In this document: positions 63,449 through 64,000 of the stretch, one piece after another
How positions within the stretch are numbered: position 1 is the stretch's first letter
Layout of the letters: the number at the start of each line of letters is the position of its first letter
Assembly (NCBI RefSeq): GCF_050433385.1
Contig: NZ_JBNPXI010000021.1
Coordinates: 1-64,000, forward strand
Source: Brassicibacter mesophilus
GTDB taxonomy: Bacteria > Bacillota > Clostridia > Tissierellales > Proteiniboraceae
Direction: 5' to 3'
Length of the DNA: 64,000 bases
Notes under the pieces: generated by a model
What the model saw: only the letters and a program-made list of their open reading frames with translations
The model's database searches: none
Told to the model about the DNA's origin: nothing
Position numbers and translations under genes: made by a program

Positions 63449-64000
63449 AAACCCTTCACCTTTAGATTATAGACTAAAAATGTGGGGAGATTATCACATC
63501 GGAAGAAGTCTATCAAAGTATCTGATAAGACTCGGGGAAAAAGTTGAAACTGATTATCATAGTAAATGGAATAATAACAAAAAATCAGATGTAGTTTTAA
63601 TCTTAAGAGGTAAATATCCCTATAAGCTCAGATCTAATACTAAACTTCACATAATGTGGAACTACGGGCATCCTGCAGATATAAGTGTCAAAGAATACGA
63701 ATCTTATGATATAATTCTTGTAGCATCTAATAAGCATGCTGATGTATTAAAAAAGAAAATTAGTAAACCAGTTTATCCATTTTTACTATGCACTGATCCT
63801 TAAGAATTCTATATTAATGATAAAGATAATGATATGAAAAGAAAAGACATAATATTTGTAGGCAATACAAGAGGAGTAAAAAGAAATTGCGTTTCATGGG
63901 CAATAGAGTATGGAATACCGCTAAAAATTTGGGGCAGAGGTTGGGAGGAACAGATTAATAAAAAATATATTGTTGACAAATATATTGCTAACGAAAAGCT
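63432..64000 (+). pseudogene. CgeB-like glycosyltransferase with in-frame stop, cut by window edge
   Basis: The gene starts at ATG 63432 after GGGGGAGAGTTC. It reads MKWIIKNPSPLDYRLKMWGDYH ... VYPFLLCTDP, then TAA at 63801, then continues in the same frame EFYINDKDND...DIIFVGNTRGVKRNCVSWAIEYGIPLKIWGRGW to the window end. Relatives have an acidic residue (TDPEEFY-like) at the stop position, so GAA to TAA is the simplest cause. Without readthrough only the first 123 residues are made. It could also be a sequencing error. Confidence 0.8.

Overview
The window comes from the chromosome of a low-GC, endospore-forming Clostridia-type Firmicute. The evidence is AT-rich coding, strong GGAGG ribosome sites, a sigK gene, a T-box-controlled alaS, and the Firmicute block iscR/iscS/iscU/mnmA - alaS/ireB/ruvX/DUF1292/mltG/O-methyltransferase/U32/udk/PBP, which is close to the Bacillus subtilis cymR-trmU and alaS-yrrR order. 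No rRNA, tRNA or CRISPR array was seen.

Region 1 (about 1-21.7 kb) is an integron-type gene-cassette array. About fifteen short, unrelated genes all lie on the minus strand: methyltransferases, peptidase E, HD protein, DUF2785, two GNATs, MerR regulator, esterase, NUDIX, GIY-YIG protein, lipoprotein, two nucleoside phosphorylases and others. They are separated by sixteen attC-like sites that start (+ strand) with a TAAC-type box, hold an imperfect palindrome, and end with GTTA-type boxes. Two group II introns sit at exactly the same point of an attC R' box (GTTA^intron), the known habit of group IIC-attC introns. One has an intact maturase and the other a frameshifted one. An IS110-family element with a structured leader, a possible bridge RNA, has split another attC. 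No integron integrase is visible. The end of the array where attI/intI would be expected carries an IS91-family element instead, so within this window it is an integrase-less attC cluster (CALIN).

Region 2 (23.4-26.3 kb) is sigK, split in two by a very small skin-like element of about 2.1 kb that encodes only a large serine recombinase. Joining the halves at the shared AATG restores a 234-residue SigK in frame.

Region 3 (26.3-47.5 kb) is core genome, transcribed leftward: cell-wall genes (PBP, MltG), udk, U32 peptidase, O-methyltransferase, QueT-like transporter, RNase J, Fur-family regulator, RuvX, IreB, alaS with a T-box leader, AI-2E transporter, PRC-barrel protein, mnmA, iscU, iscS and an IscR-like regulator.

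Region 4 (47.8-64 kb) looks like a spore-surface glycosylation island. It holds eight related family-2-like glycosyltransferases plus one divergent glycosyltransferase, two CgeB-like glycosyltransferases, two UDP-sugar dehydrogenases and a sugar-nucleotide epimerase. Eight of these nine glycosyltransferases carry a short N-terminal motif P-[VIL]-N-K-x-[IL] in a lysine-rich tail. Six promoters here have AC-N16-CATA spacing (SigK-like), and the same pattern lies before the skin recombinase (N16) and sigK (N17). The inferred model is that the recombinase rebuilds sigK in the mother cell, and SigK then switches on the sugar-nucleotide and glycosyltransferase genes that decorate the spore. One glycosyltransferase paralogue has lost its catalytic motifs, and one CgeB-like gene and one cassette gene each carry a single in-frame stop.
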